Made by a program: the position numbers and the translations under genes. Under the pieces are notes generated by a model. That model did no database searches. It saw nothing but the letters and a program-made list of their open reading frames with translations, and had not been told where the DNA came from. Below are positions 9,118-16,760 of a stretch of 49,664 nt of DNA, piece after piece; position 1 is the first letter of the stretch, and the number at the start of each line of letters is the position of its first letter. This DNA is from a bacterium. GTDB taxonomy: Bacteria > Armatimonadota > Zipacnadia > Zipacnadales > UBA11051. The stretch is taken from positions 1 through 49,664 of the forward strand of contig JAJFUB010000067.1 in the NCBI GenBank assembly GCA_021372615.1. The letters are read 5' to 3'.

Positions 9118-10269
9118 ATGAGGCACTGCGGGATCGTTCTCGCGCTGCTGTTGGCGGCAGCGGGGGCCGAGGCTCAGGCGTTGGCTGGCCTGTGGGGGTC
9201 GCCCCTGTACCGGGCGCAGCTTGCCGTCTCGGGCACGACCATCACCGGCACCTTCACCCCGGCCGACACCCCGCAAGCGCCGGCCGGGCAGATCACAGGC
9301 CAGCTACAGTCCGGCGGGCAGGCCTTCACGGCCACCTGGAGCCGCGCCGTCGGCCCCGACATCGTGCGCTTCCAGACGTATCTGAAGCTCGCCGCCCGCG
9401 ACAGCCTGCTCACCGGCTACCGCTGGACTGAAGAGACGACGCCGACCAGCTTCGCCCTGCATCGCGCCGTGAACGGCCAGGTGCCGGTACTCATCGGCCA
9501 GGACGACTCCGGGCCCACGAACACGACCAGCAGCACCACGACGACGACAACCACCACCACGACCACGAACAACACACCCGTCGGCACGCCGAACGTGCAG
9601 GTGACGACCTGCGAGAGTGTCGTGGACGGCCAGCCGCAGAACGTCGGCGAGCAGTTCACCGCGCCCAAGAGCATTGCCGCGGTCGTGCGGTTCAGCAGCC
9701 TGCCCGCCAACAGCACCCTGGAGTGGCTGTGGATGCTGGGCGGGCGGCAGGAGGCGAAGTTCTCCAAGGTGGTGGGGGGCACAGGCTGGCACATGCACGG
9801 CCTGCGGTCGGAGACGGCCATCGTGCCCGGCGCGTACCAACTCACGGTCTCGCTCAACGGGCAGGTCGTGGCCCGGCGCACGGTCACCGTGCGCGCCCCC
9901 GGCGGTTCCATCACGACGACAACCACGACCACGACGACGACCACGCCCTCATCCACGCCGCCCGGCCTGGAGGTCACGGTGTGCGAGAGCGCCCCGGGCG
10001 GGGTGGCACAGAACCCCGGGTCGGTCTTCTACCGGCCCAAGTCATTGGTATGCCTTGTCAAGCACAGCAACCTGCCCGACAACAGTGAGTTGCGGTGGGT
10101 CTGGATACGCAACGGGGCGCAGATCGCTGAGCACAAGAAGACGGTCAGCGGCACGGGCTGGGCCTACCATGGACTGACGGGCATGCCCACGATGACGCCA
10201 GGGCCGTACAAGGTGTCGGTGTACGCCCGGGGCAGCCTGGTGACGACAGTGGCCTTGACGGTGAAGTAG
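9118..10269 (+). CDS. Secreted protein with two homologous domains joined by polythreonine linkers
   Basis: A 383-residue protein with a signal peptide (MRHCGIVLALLLAAAGAEAQ). Residues 21-118 form a beta-rich domain (LAGLWGSPL, GTFTPAD, GQITGQLQSG) of the secreted small-barrel type. Two copies of one domain of about 100 residues follow (about 159-259 and 284-383); both have [TV]CES, PKS, WLWM/WVWI, GTGW...HGL and PG.Y.[LV][ST]V. The domains are separated by Thr-rich linkers at about 134-153 and 266-281. Both copies keep the CES cysteine. The linkers are encoded by mixed ACC/ACG/ACA codons, so the runs are older than recent slippage. Such linkers are usual in multidomain extracellular proteins. 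The domain family is not recognised; binding rather than catalysis is my guess. The start has GGAGG and overlaps the upstream gene's end region. Confidence 0.85.
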   Translation: MRHCGIVLALLLAAAGAEAQALAGLWGSPLYRAQLAVSGTTITGTFTPADTPQAPAGQITGQLQSGGQAFTATWSRAVGPDIVRFQTYLKLAARDSLLTGYRWTEETTPTSFALHRAVNGQVPVLIGQDDSGPTNTTSSTTTTTTTTTTTNNTPVGTPNVQVTTCESVVDGQPQNVGEQFTAPKSIAAVVRFSSLPANSTLEWLWMLGGRQEAKFSKVVGGTGWHMHGLRSETAIVPGAYQLTVSLNGQVVARRTVTVRAPGGSITTTTTTTTTTTPSSTPPGLEVTVCESAPGGVAQNPGSVFYRPKSLVCLVKHSNLPDNSELRWVWIRNGAQIAEHKKTVSGTGWAYHGLTGMPTMTPGPYKVSVYARGSLVTTVALTVK

Positions 10270-10290
10270 CGCCAGAAGGTGGTACTGCAG

Positions 10291-10803
10291 ATGGCCCCGC
10301 ACGGTGAGGACCTCAAGCAGTTCGTGAACCGGGCCGTGGCACTCGGAGCTGTCGAGGCGAAGGTCATCGATCCGGCCAGCATCGTCACGGCCGCCTGGGT
10401 GCGCTGGAAGTGCCAGTACGGCTGTGGGTGCTATGGCAGCAACCTGTGCTGCCCCCCGCATAGCCCCACCCCCGAGCGGACCCGCGCTTTGGTGGACTGC
10501 TACCGGCGCGCTCTCCTGGTCCACTGCCAGCCCGGCCAGAATGTGAAGGCCCTGGTGGTAACACTGGAGCGCGAGCTGTTCCTGGCCGGCCACTACCAGG
10601 CCTTCGCCCTCGGGGCCGGGCCGTGCTCGTTGTGCAAGGAGTGTACACTCGACCAGTGTGTGCATGCAGCAGAGACACGGCCGGCCATGGAGGCGTGTGG
10701 CATTGACGTGTTCGCCACGGCCCGCGGCAACGGGTTCCCGATCGAGGTCGTCACGGACCGGACGTGTGAGCAGAACTACTACGGAGTCGTGCTGGTGGAC
10801 TGA
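10291..10803 (+). CDS. DUF2284 predicted metal-binding protein
   Basis: A 170-residue cytoplasmic protein from the ATG at 10291 (AAGGTGG 8 bases upstream); a GTG at 10279 is in frame but lies too close to that ribosome binding site. It is rich in cysteine: KCQYGCGCYGSNLCCPP (about residues 40-56) and CSLCKECTLDQCVHA (about 112-126), the pattern of DUF2284 proteins, with the family ending NYYGVVLVD. The spaced cysteines suggest an iron-sulphur cluster or metal site; the biochemical role of the family is unknown. It starts 21 bases after the Thr-linker gene and is probably the last gene of that operon. The perfect palindrome at 10826 closes the unit. Confidence 0.88.
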   Translation: MAPHGEDLKQFVNRAVALGAVEAKVIDPASIVTAAWVRWKCQYGCGCYGSNLCCPPHSPTPERTRALVDCYRRALLVHCQPGQNVKALVVTLERELFLAGHYQAFALGAGPCSLCKECTLDQCVHAAETRPAMEACGIDVFATARGNGFPIEVVTDRTCEQNYYGVVLVD

Positions 10804-10825
10804 CCTCGGCCTGTCCCACAAGCAA

Positions 10826-10851
10826 CGTGGCGGCCCTGCAGGGCCGCCACG
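10826..10851. terminator. Perfect 26-bp palindrome between convergent genes
   Basis: CGTGGCGGCCCTG followed at once by its exact reverse complement. It lies between the ends of the DUF2284 gene (plus) and the PQQ-like gene (minus), so it could stop transcription from both sides. There is no clear T-run, so a repeat-type palindrome is an alternative. Confidence 0.55.
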
Positions 10852-10876
10852 GGTAATCCCTCTCGGACGGTTGGCC

Positions 10877-12103
10877 CTACGGTACCACCCAGCACGTCAC
10901 CGCGTCCTGGTCCTTCACGATGATGCGCTTGCCTGACACGACCGGGTACGCATACACGGGCGTGTCAGCCACCTTGAGCCGTGCCACCTGGGTGAAGGCC
11001 GCGCTGTCGGGCTTGAAGACGATCATCTCGCCTGTGGACGGGAAGGCCATGAGCACCCCGCCGGCATCCACCATGGGCGCGTAGCTGCCCTTGTCCGTCA
11101 TCGCCGTATCCACCCAGGCCGGCTGCCCCGTCTGCGCGTTCACACACAGCAGGTTGCCCTTGTCCGACACCCCGTACAGGAAGCCGTCGCGCAGCACCGG
11201 CGTGCAGTACCCGCAGCCGAGGGTGGGGTTGGTCCACAGTTCGGTGGCTGTGAACGCTCCGCCCACCCCCTCGATCTTCACTGCGAACATGCCCCGTCGC
11301 GCGCCGGTGTAGATGACCGTCTGGCCATCCACGACGGGCGTCACGGAGTTGTACGAGCGCTCCTGCTGGGCGAAGGGGCGCTGCCACAGCAGGCTGCCGT
11401 CCAGCAGGCTCACGCCCACGATGCTCTTTTCGGTCAGCGTCACCGCCTGCGGGGTGTCGGCGACGGTCATGACCACCGGCGAGGCGTAGTCGGGGCCCTC
11501 GCCGGCCCAACGGCCCATCTCCGCGCCGGTGCCCAGGTCGAAGCCGATCATCGCGCCATTGCCCGCGCCGCCCAGGTGTGCCACGGCCATGCCGTTGACG
11601 ATCAGCGGCGAGGAGGCGGTGAAGAACTTGGGCGCGACACCGGGGAAGGGGTCCTTGCGCCATACGACCTTGCCGCTAGCGGCGTCGAGGCAGGAAAGCA
11701 CGCCGGTGGCGCCCAGTGTCACCACTTTGCCTTCCGCCACGGCCACTGAGCTGCGGGGGCCGGGGTGGCGGGCCGCGGGGCCGGTCACGGGTGCGGCGGC
11801 CACCTTGTCCTGCCACACCTGGGTGCCATCCGCGACGTTCAGGCAGGTCGTGACTTCCTCCTCGCCCTGGCGCGAGAAGACGTACAGCCGGTCGCCGACG
11901 AGGGCGGGGCCGGCATCCCCGGCGCCGACCACCACGCGCCACTGCTGCGCAAGCGCGGCCGGCCACGTGTCCGGCGCGGTGAAGGCGGCGACTTTGCCGT
12001 CGCGGCCCGGACCGCGCCACTGGGGCCAGTCTTGGGCCGTCGCGGCCGTGGCCAGAGCGAAGCAGACGATCAGTATCGCGAGAGCCGGCTTGATGTTGCG
12101 CAT
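10877..12103 (-). CDS. Secreted PQQ-like beta-propeller repeat protein
   Basis: A 408-residue protein from MRNIKPALAIL; GGAGGG lies 6 bases upstream, which favours this ATG over one at 12145. Residues 1-23 are a signal peptide (ATAATAQ/D). The mature start DWPQWRGPGRDG is the hallmark of PQQ-like propellers abundant in Planctomycetes-type genomes. Repeats of the type LxCLDAASGKVVWRKD, GSLLWQRPF and LLCVNAQTGQPAWVD follow through the whole length. These proteins form seven- or eight-bladed propellers and many do not bind PQQ; the role here is unknown. It is divergent from the gene at 12385, with a REP-like inverted repeat between. Confidence 0.88.
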   Translation of the reverse strand: MRNIKPALAILIVCFALATAATAQDWPQWRGPGRDGKVAAFTAPDTWPAALAQQWRVVVGAGDAGPALVGDRLYVFSRQGEEEVTTCLNVADGTQVWQDKVAAAPVTGPAARHPGPRSSVAVAEGKVVTLGATGVLSCLDAASGKVVWRKDPFPGVAPKFFTASSPLIVNGMAVAHLGGAGNGAMIGFDLGTGAEMGRWAGEGPDYASPVVMTVADTPQAVTLTEKSIVGVSLLDGSLLWQRPFAQQERSYNSVTPVVDGQTVIYTGARRGMFAVKIEGVGGAFTATELWTNPTLGCGYCTPVLRDGFLYGVSDKGNLLCVNAQTGQPAWVDTAMTDKGSYAPMVDAGGVLMAFPSTGEMIVFKPDSAAFTQVARLKVADTPVYAYPVVSGKRIIVKDQDAVTCWVVP

Positions 12104-12151
12104 GGCACACCCTCCGATCGTGATGGCGTCACGTTGCCGTACCAATGTCGT

Positions 12152-12264
12152 GTCCCAGAAGCGCGCCTTGTGGTCCCGTAGCGCGGGCGGCCTCGCCCGC
12201 GCACGACCGGGGCGGGCAGGCGAGGCCGCCTCCCCTACGCGGAAGGAGCGGTCTCTCCTGGGAC
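12152..12264. repeat. REP-like inverted pair in a divergent intergenic region
   Basis: CCCGTAGCGCGGGCGGCCTC (12175 onward to 12202) is matched in opposite orientation by GGCGAGGCCGCCTCCCCTACG (within 12211-12242). An outer GTCCCAG (12152-12158) pairs with CTGGGAC (12258-12264). The left copy is itself palindromic (GCGGGCG/CGCCCGC). The 281-bp gap between the PQQ gene and 12385 holds nothing else I can identify. Confidence 0.65.
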
Positions 12265-12384
12265 GCGGTAGTAGTTCCCCCCGCCGCGGTGTCTTCCTTC
12301 AGGCCCGTCGGGCAGGTTCGGGGCCCGCGCCGCCGAATCTGAGACAACTGAGCCAGCCACGAAGGTCCCGGGAGGCCGAAAACC

Positions 12385-13380
12385 ATGGCGCAACTGCTGG
12401 GCGTGCAACGGGTCTACGGCGATGGCCGCCACAATGCCTTCACCGATCTGCTGCGGTGGCGCGACCACTACTACCTGTGCTTCCGCACCTCGGAGACCCA
12501 TGGCATTGAGCCGCCGGGCGACATTCGCGTGCTGCGGTCTGCTGACCTGAAGGCCTGGGAGACATGCGGCCGGATGAGCACGGCGGGCGACGACCGCGAC
12601 CCCAAGCTGCTGGACATGGGCGAGCGCCTGGCGGTCACCTTCGGCACCTGGTACCCGCGCTGGTCCGCCGGCAGCCTCGCCAACGAGCCCTTCGACCTCA
12701 TCAGCCATGTGTGCTGCTCGCATGACGGGACGAGTTGGTCGGCCCCGCGGCAGATGTGGGGCCCCAACTACTGGCTGTGGCGCCTCTTCCGCGACGCCGA
12801 CGGCGTCCTGTGTCCCGCGTACCACTTCCCCAAGCGCGGGGGCGCCCGCGCCTCGCGCACGATACATCTGCTGCGCAGCACCGACCTGCTCGACTGGCAG
12901 TTCGTAACGGTCATGCGGGCCGGCATTGACGGCGGCGAACCGGCCCTATTCCAGCCCGCGCCTGACACACTGCACTGCGTGCTGCGGGCCGTCGAGCCGG
13001 ACAACCACTCCTGGCTGGGGCGCAGCGTGGCGCCGTACACGCAGTGGGAGTGGAGCGACCTGGGGGTGATGATCCACGCGCCGGTGGTGCTGCAGGTGGG
13101 GGAGAGGTGGATCGTGGCCGGCCGCTCGCAGGAGCAGGACTTGCCCGTGGGCGCCGCGGACCCGACCGGCAGCCACCACACCTCCGTGTGGGAGCTGCAG
13201 GGCGACGGCATCGCGCACCTGCTGACCGTCCCCAGCGCCGGCGACTGCTCGTACTGCGGTCTGGCCCACGGCCCGGCGGGCGAGGTGCTGATGAGCTACT
13301 ACTCTCAGCACGAGCGCCTGCCGCTCCCCACCGGCCAGCCCACGCCGGATGACATTTTCCTGGCGCGGTTCACGGTGTGA
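12385..13380 (+). CDS. Sialidase/glycosidase-like beta-propeller protein
   Basis: A 331-residue protein, GGGAGG 9 bases before the ATG, no signal peptide. It shows propeller blade signatures: ITDLLRWRDHYYLCFR-like openings, DIRVLRSADLKAWE, CCSHDGTSWSAP (an Asp-box variant), IHLLRSTDLLDWQFV and ERWIVAGRS. Blades of the form LRSxDLxxWE occur in GH43/GH32/GH130-type five-bladed glycosidases and in sialidase-like proteins. I cannot place the catalytic acids, so the family is only approximate. The C-terminus (DDIFLARFTV) looks complete. It lies 54 bp upstream of the TIM-barrel gene at 13435 and is probably co-transcribed with it. Confidence 0.8.
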   Translation: MAQLLGVQRVYGDGRHNAFTDLLRWRDHYYLCFRTSETHGIEPPGDIRVLRSADLKAWETCGRMSTAGDDRDPKLLDMGERLAVTFGTWYPRWSAGSLANEPFDLISHVCCSHDGTSWSAPRQMWGPNYWLWRLFRDADGVLCPAYHFPKRGGARASRTIHLLRSTDLLDWQFVTVMRAGIDGGEPALFQPAPDTLHCVLRAVEPDNHSWLGRSVAPYTQWEWSDLGVMIHAPVVLQVGERWIVAGRSQEQDLPVGAADPTGSHHTSVWELQGDGIAHLLTVPSAGDCSYCGLAHGPAGEVLMSYYSQHERLPLPTGQPTPDDIFLARFTV

Positions 13381-13434
13381 TCCGCGTAGGCGGGTTCGGC
13401 CCCGAACCCGCATCGTCTGCACACAAGGAGAGCC

Positions 13435-15837
13435 ATGAACCACCATTCACTTCTGATCGCGCTATCCCTGGGGCTGGCCGCGACGGCCTTCGCCGCCGAA
13501 GGCGCATTCTGGCAGCCGGGCAATGTCCGCGAGCTGTTCATCGGGGGCTTGCCAGCCGATGACGCGGGCCTGCAGATGTGGGCCGACAATGGCGTCAACT
13601 GCGTCACCGGCGTCAGGCCCGAGCTGGCCCACGCCCACGGTCTCCGCACCCGGACCTGGTTCACGATGAACTACATGGACAGCCGCAACACTCCCGAGGA
13701 GCGCCTCAACGCGATGGCGGCGGTGCATGAGGACGGGAGCTATGCGCGCCCCAATGATCCGCTCTTCCCGACCGTCGGGCAGTATGGCTGGACCGCCTGC
13801 ATCAACAACCCGCTGTGGATCGAGCAATCACAGGCGCGCTTCCGCACGATGGCGCAGGACGGCTACGACGGCTGCCACATAGACTTCGCCTCCCACTACG
13901 AGAGCTGCTTCTGCCCCCATTGTGTGAAGCGCTTCGGCGAGTGGGCCCCGCGGCATGGCCTCGGCGCGATGGCCCTCCAGGACGCCGCCCATGCCACCGA
14001 CCTGCCCACGCAGATGAAGCTGCGGGAGTTCCGCATCCAGTGCGTGATGGACTTCCTGGGTGGCGTGCGCACTGCGGCCCGCGCGATCAAGCCCGACTTC
14101 GCCACCGACGGCACCTGGCACCATGACAACGGCAGCACATACCAGTGGGCCTATGGCGACCACTTCGACCTGATGTGCATCGAGGGCACGACGTGGGGGC
14201 CCTTCCCGCCCGCCAGCACGCAAGTGCCCTGGCTGAAGCTGGCCCACGTGCTCAGCCGCCGCCCGGACCGCCAGCCGGTGGCGATGTCGGTGACCTACCA
14301 CCTGCTGACCGACGCGCAGGGCAAGCTGCACCACGGGCGCATGGCCGCCGACCGCGTCCGGGTGACGCTGGCGGAGATCATCAGTGAGGGCGCGGTGTCG
14401 TGGCTGGGCCTGGGCGGGCCCGGGACGGGCAACCTGCTCAAGGAGCATCAGGACCTGGTGCAGGCCTACTTCCGCACGGCGCGCGACCTCGCGCCCGAGC
14501 TGACCAATGCACGCGAGGTAGCCGAGATCGGGCTGCTGTTCTCGCCACGCTCGTACCTGGTCAACGGGGCGTCGCGGATGCAGCTCTACGCCTTCTGCCA
14601 GGCGCTCACCAGGGCCCACGTGCCCTACCGGCTGCTGTCGGATGTCGGCCTCCAGCCCGGCGATCTGTCGGGGCTGCGCGGGCTGGTGCTGCTCGACGGG
14701 CGGGCACTGTCGGACGAGGCCTGTGCCGCCGTGACGGGCTATGTTCAGGGCGGGGGCAGACTGCTGGTCAGCGGCGACCAGGCCGCGACGCTGGGCGCCG
14801 ACTGGCAGCCACGGGCCGACCGTCCCGCCTTTGCCGTCGTCCCGGCGGGGGCCAGCGGCGGCATGGCGCAGCAGGCCCTCGGCAACGGGCAGGTCCACTA
14901 CTGGCTGCAGAAGGCCTTCGAGCGCAAGAGTCTGGGCGCGGCGCAGTACGTGACCTTCGCCCAGCCCGAGAGCCGCACGCTGGCGATTGAGGGCTGGAGC
15001 AAGGCCGAGAACGTCAGCGGCAACCGGGACAGCAACTACGCGCTGTACGTGGACATGACCCATACCGGTGGCGGGAACCTGTGGGGACAGGTGGCGACCT
15101 TCGACACCGGCACCCACGACTGGCAGTTCTCCCGCACGCTCATCACCGCCGAGCGCCCCTTCCAGGGGGCGAACGTGCACCTGCTCTTCCGTGGTCACGG
15201 CGGCACCGCGTGGTTCAAAGACGTGCGCTTCGGCGTGTGGGATCCGGAGCGCAGACAGATCGTGCAGAACCTGCTGGGCAGTCGCTTCCAGACCGCCGAT
15301 GGCAAGACCATGGGCGCGGCTGACGGCGGCGCCGGGACGTGGGCGCCCTATGGCGACGGCTACACCGTGGAGAACATGCTGGAGCAGGGCTGGTGGGTGA
15401 AGACCGCCGCCGAGCGCGGTCTCGATGTCGGCCCGATGCACGTGGCCGACGCGGCCAATGAGGCGCCGGTGCTGGCGGCGCTCAAGCCTCTGCTCGATGG
15501 CGCACGGTACCTGGAGATTCGTGGACAGGGCGCCGAGTTGGTGGGCGCCAACCTCACCCGCACCGACACCCACCTGACGCTGCACCTGGTCAACTACGCC
15601 GCCGAGCTGCACCCGGAGCTGCCCGAGCTGGAGCAGCAGCAGCGCGAGCATAGTCTTCCGGCCCGGAACCTGAGCCTCACGCTGAACGTGCCGGGGCTGA
15701 AGCTCAAGTCTCCGCAGGCGCGCCTGATGAGCCCCGAGGGGCAGCCGACCGTGCAGTGCCAGGCGTCGGGCGACGGGGCGACGGTGCGCCTGTCGGAACT
15801 GGCGCAGTACGCGGCGCTGGTGTGGGAGTTGCGGTAG
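13435..15837 (+). CDS. Secreted TIM-barrel glycosidase-like protein with GATase-like domain
   Basis: An 800-residue protein with signal peptide (MNHHSLLIALSLGLAATAFA) and AAGGAG 4 bases before the ATG. The N-terminal half is TIM-barrel-like: YDGCHIDFASHYESCFCPHC (about residues 143-162) is a motif common in putative glycosidases related to GH42 and the GHL families, and the aspartate in CHIDF sits at a strand end. Residues about 395-455 (GLRGLVLLDGRALSDEA, GGGRLLVSGD) look like the glutamine-amidotransferase-like trimerisation domain of beta-galactosidases. A beta-sandwich segment follows (WGQVATFDTGTHDWQFSRT), then another domain with SRLMSPEGQ-type strands. Substrate unknown. Export suggests action on extracellular polysaccharide. 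Confidence 0.8.
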   Translation: MNHHSLLIALSLGLAATAFAAEGAFWQPGNVRELFIGGLPADDAGLQMWADNGVNCVTGVRPELAHAHGLRTRTWFTMNYMDSRNTPEERLNAMAAVHEDGSYARPNDPLFPTVGQYGWTACINNPLWIEQSQARFRTMAQDGYDGCHIDFASHYESCFCPHCVKRFGEWAPRHGLGAMALQDAAHATDLPTQMKLREFRIQCVMDFLGGVRTAARAIKPDFATDGTWHHDNGSTYQWAYGDHFDLMCIEGTTWGPFPPASTQVPWLKLAHVLSRRPDRQPVAMSVTYHLLTDAQGKLHHGRMAADRVRVTLAEIISEGAVSWLGLGGPGTGNLLKEHQDLVQAYFRTARDLAPELTNAREVAEIGLLFSPRSYLVNGASRMQLYAFCQALTRAHVPYRLLSDVGLQPGDLSGLRGLVLLDGRALSDEACAAVTGYVQGGGRLLVSGDQAATLGADWQPRADRPAFAVVPAGASGGMAQQALGNGQVHYWLQKAFERKSLGAAQYVTFAQPESRTLAIEGWSKAENVSGNRDSNYALYVDMTHTGGGNLWGQVATFDTGTHDWQFSRTLITAERPFQGANVHLLFRGHGGTAWFKDVRFGVWDPERRQIVQNLLGSRFQTADGKTMGAADGGAGTWAPYGDGYTVENMLEQGWWVKTAAERGLDVGPMHVADAANEAPVLAALKPLLDGARYLEIRGQGAELVGANLTRTDTHLTLHLVNYAAELHPELPELEQQQREHSLPARNLSLTLNVPGLKLKSPQARLMSPEGQPTVQCQASGDGATVRLSELAQYAALVWELR

Positions 15838-15876
15838 GGGCCCTGGTCAGGCAGGCAGCGACGGGAGATGAGGAAA

Positions 15877-15900
15877 GGGCCGCCGGAAACCCGGCGGCCC
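15877..15900 (-). terminator. Rho-independent-type terminator for the pseudopilin gene
   Basis: GGGCCGCCGG and CCGGCGGCCC pair around a 4-base loop. Read on the minus strand the hairpin is followed by TTTCCTCATC, so it best serves the minus-strand gene that ends at 15932; it also lies 40 bases after the plus-strand gene's stop. Confidence 0.65.
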
Positions 15901-15931
15901 TGATGCATCGCAGCTCGGGAGGAAGACTCTC

Positions 15932-16549
15932 CTACAGGTCTACATAGATGCGCGGGGTGGTGGGGTTGGGGCGCTCCCACTTGACGTGACCATCTGCATA
16001 CCCGTAGTTGCAGCCGTCATTGTGGCGCGGGTCCTCGGAGATCGCGATGTTCGGGGTGGTATCAATCGAGCCCCGAACATCGCACATCATGGCCGTCTGC
16101 GCCGGCTGGTCTATCTGGCCCAGCGAGCAGGAGTAGGTGCCGACTATCGCGTACGGAATGCCGAACATGCGGTAGACGCCGGAGGGCATCGGCCTAGCGA
16201 TGTCCACGGAGTAGCCGAGGTTGGCCTTGCCGATGGCGCTGAGCACGAGGGCATCCTTCTTGCTGGGGCACTGCCAGATCTGCGCGTTCTTGATGTAGGG
16301 ATCAATCAACTCGTTGAACAGGTAGAACGATCCGGTCAGCGACCCCGCGAGCGCCAGCGGGAACTTCTCGTCATAGTCCTGGGCATACGACAGGATGCCC
16401 AGGGAGATCTGCTTGATGTTGCTGCTGCAACTGGACTGCCTCGCCTTCTCGCGTGCTTTGGCGAAAACAGGGAACAGGATGGCTGCGAGGATGGCGATGA
16501 TGGCGATGACGACCAGCAACTCAATGAGCGTGAAACCGTGCCTTCTCAT
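15932..16549 (-). CDS. Prepilin-type protein with H-x9-DG domain (DUF1559-like)
   Basis: A 205-residue protein from [23 protein letters not shown] is 6 bases upstream. Type IV prepilin start: short basic leader, cleavage before F, E at +5, then a hydrophobic helix. [19 protein letters not shown] follows, as in Armatimonadota/Planctomycetes prepilin-like proteins. The C-terminus has [17 protein letters not shown], an H-x9-DG motif. The family is processed by prepilin peptidase and may assemble into pseudopili or sit at the envelope; individual roles are mostly unknown. No secretion or pilus genes lie nearby. The 211-bp space upstream (16550-16760) shows no gene. Confidence 0.92.
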   Translation of the reverse strand: MRRHGFTLIELLVVIAIIAILAAILFPVFAKAREKARQSSCSSNIKQISLGILSYAQDYDEKFPLALAGSLTGSFYLFNELIDPYIKNAQIWQCPSKKDALVLSAIGKANLGYSVDIARPMPSGVYRMFGIPYAIVGTYSCSLGQIDQPAQTAMMCDVRGSIDTTPNIAISEDPRHNDGCNYGYADGHVKWERPNPTTPRIYVDL

Positions 16550-16760
16550 GTGCGTGCCTCCCGACGACAGATGGTCCGCTCCAAAAGCGGACGGGCCTAT
16601 TCTGCAACGCTCCTCAAACACCTTCTCTGTCAGGACACATTCTCCTTCTTTTCTTGCGCTGCCCCCTCAACTTCCTTGAGCCTGCAGGCAAGAGGACGAA
16701 GAACTGCCCGTCCCAACTGCCCGCCTCAGGACAGCCGGGGTCGCGGTCATTATACCCAAT

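Noticed and set aside
9535-9567. ACN triplet run as a recent microsatellite expansion
   Set aside because: Codons are mixed ACC/ACG/ACA and the same linker type appears twice, which fits selected Thr linkers.
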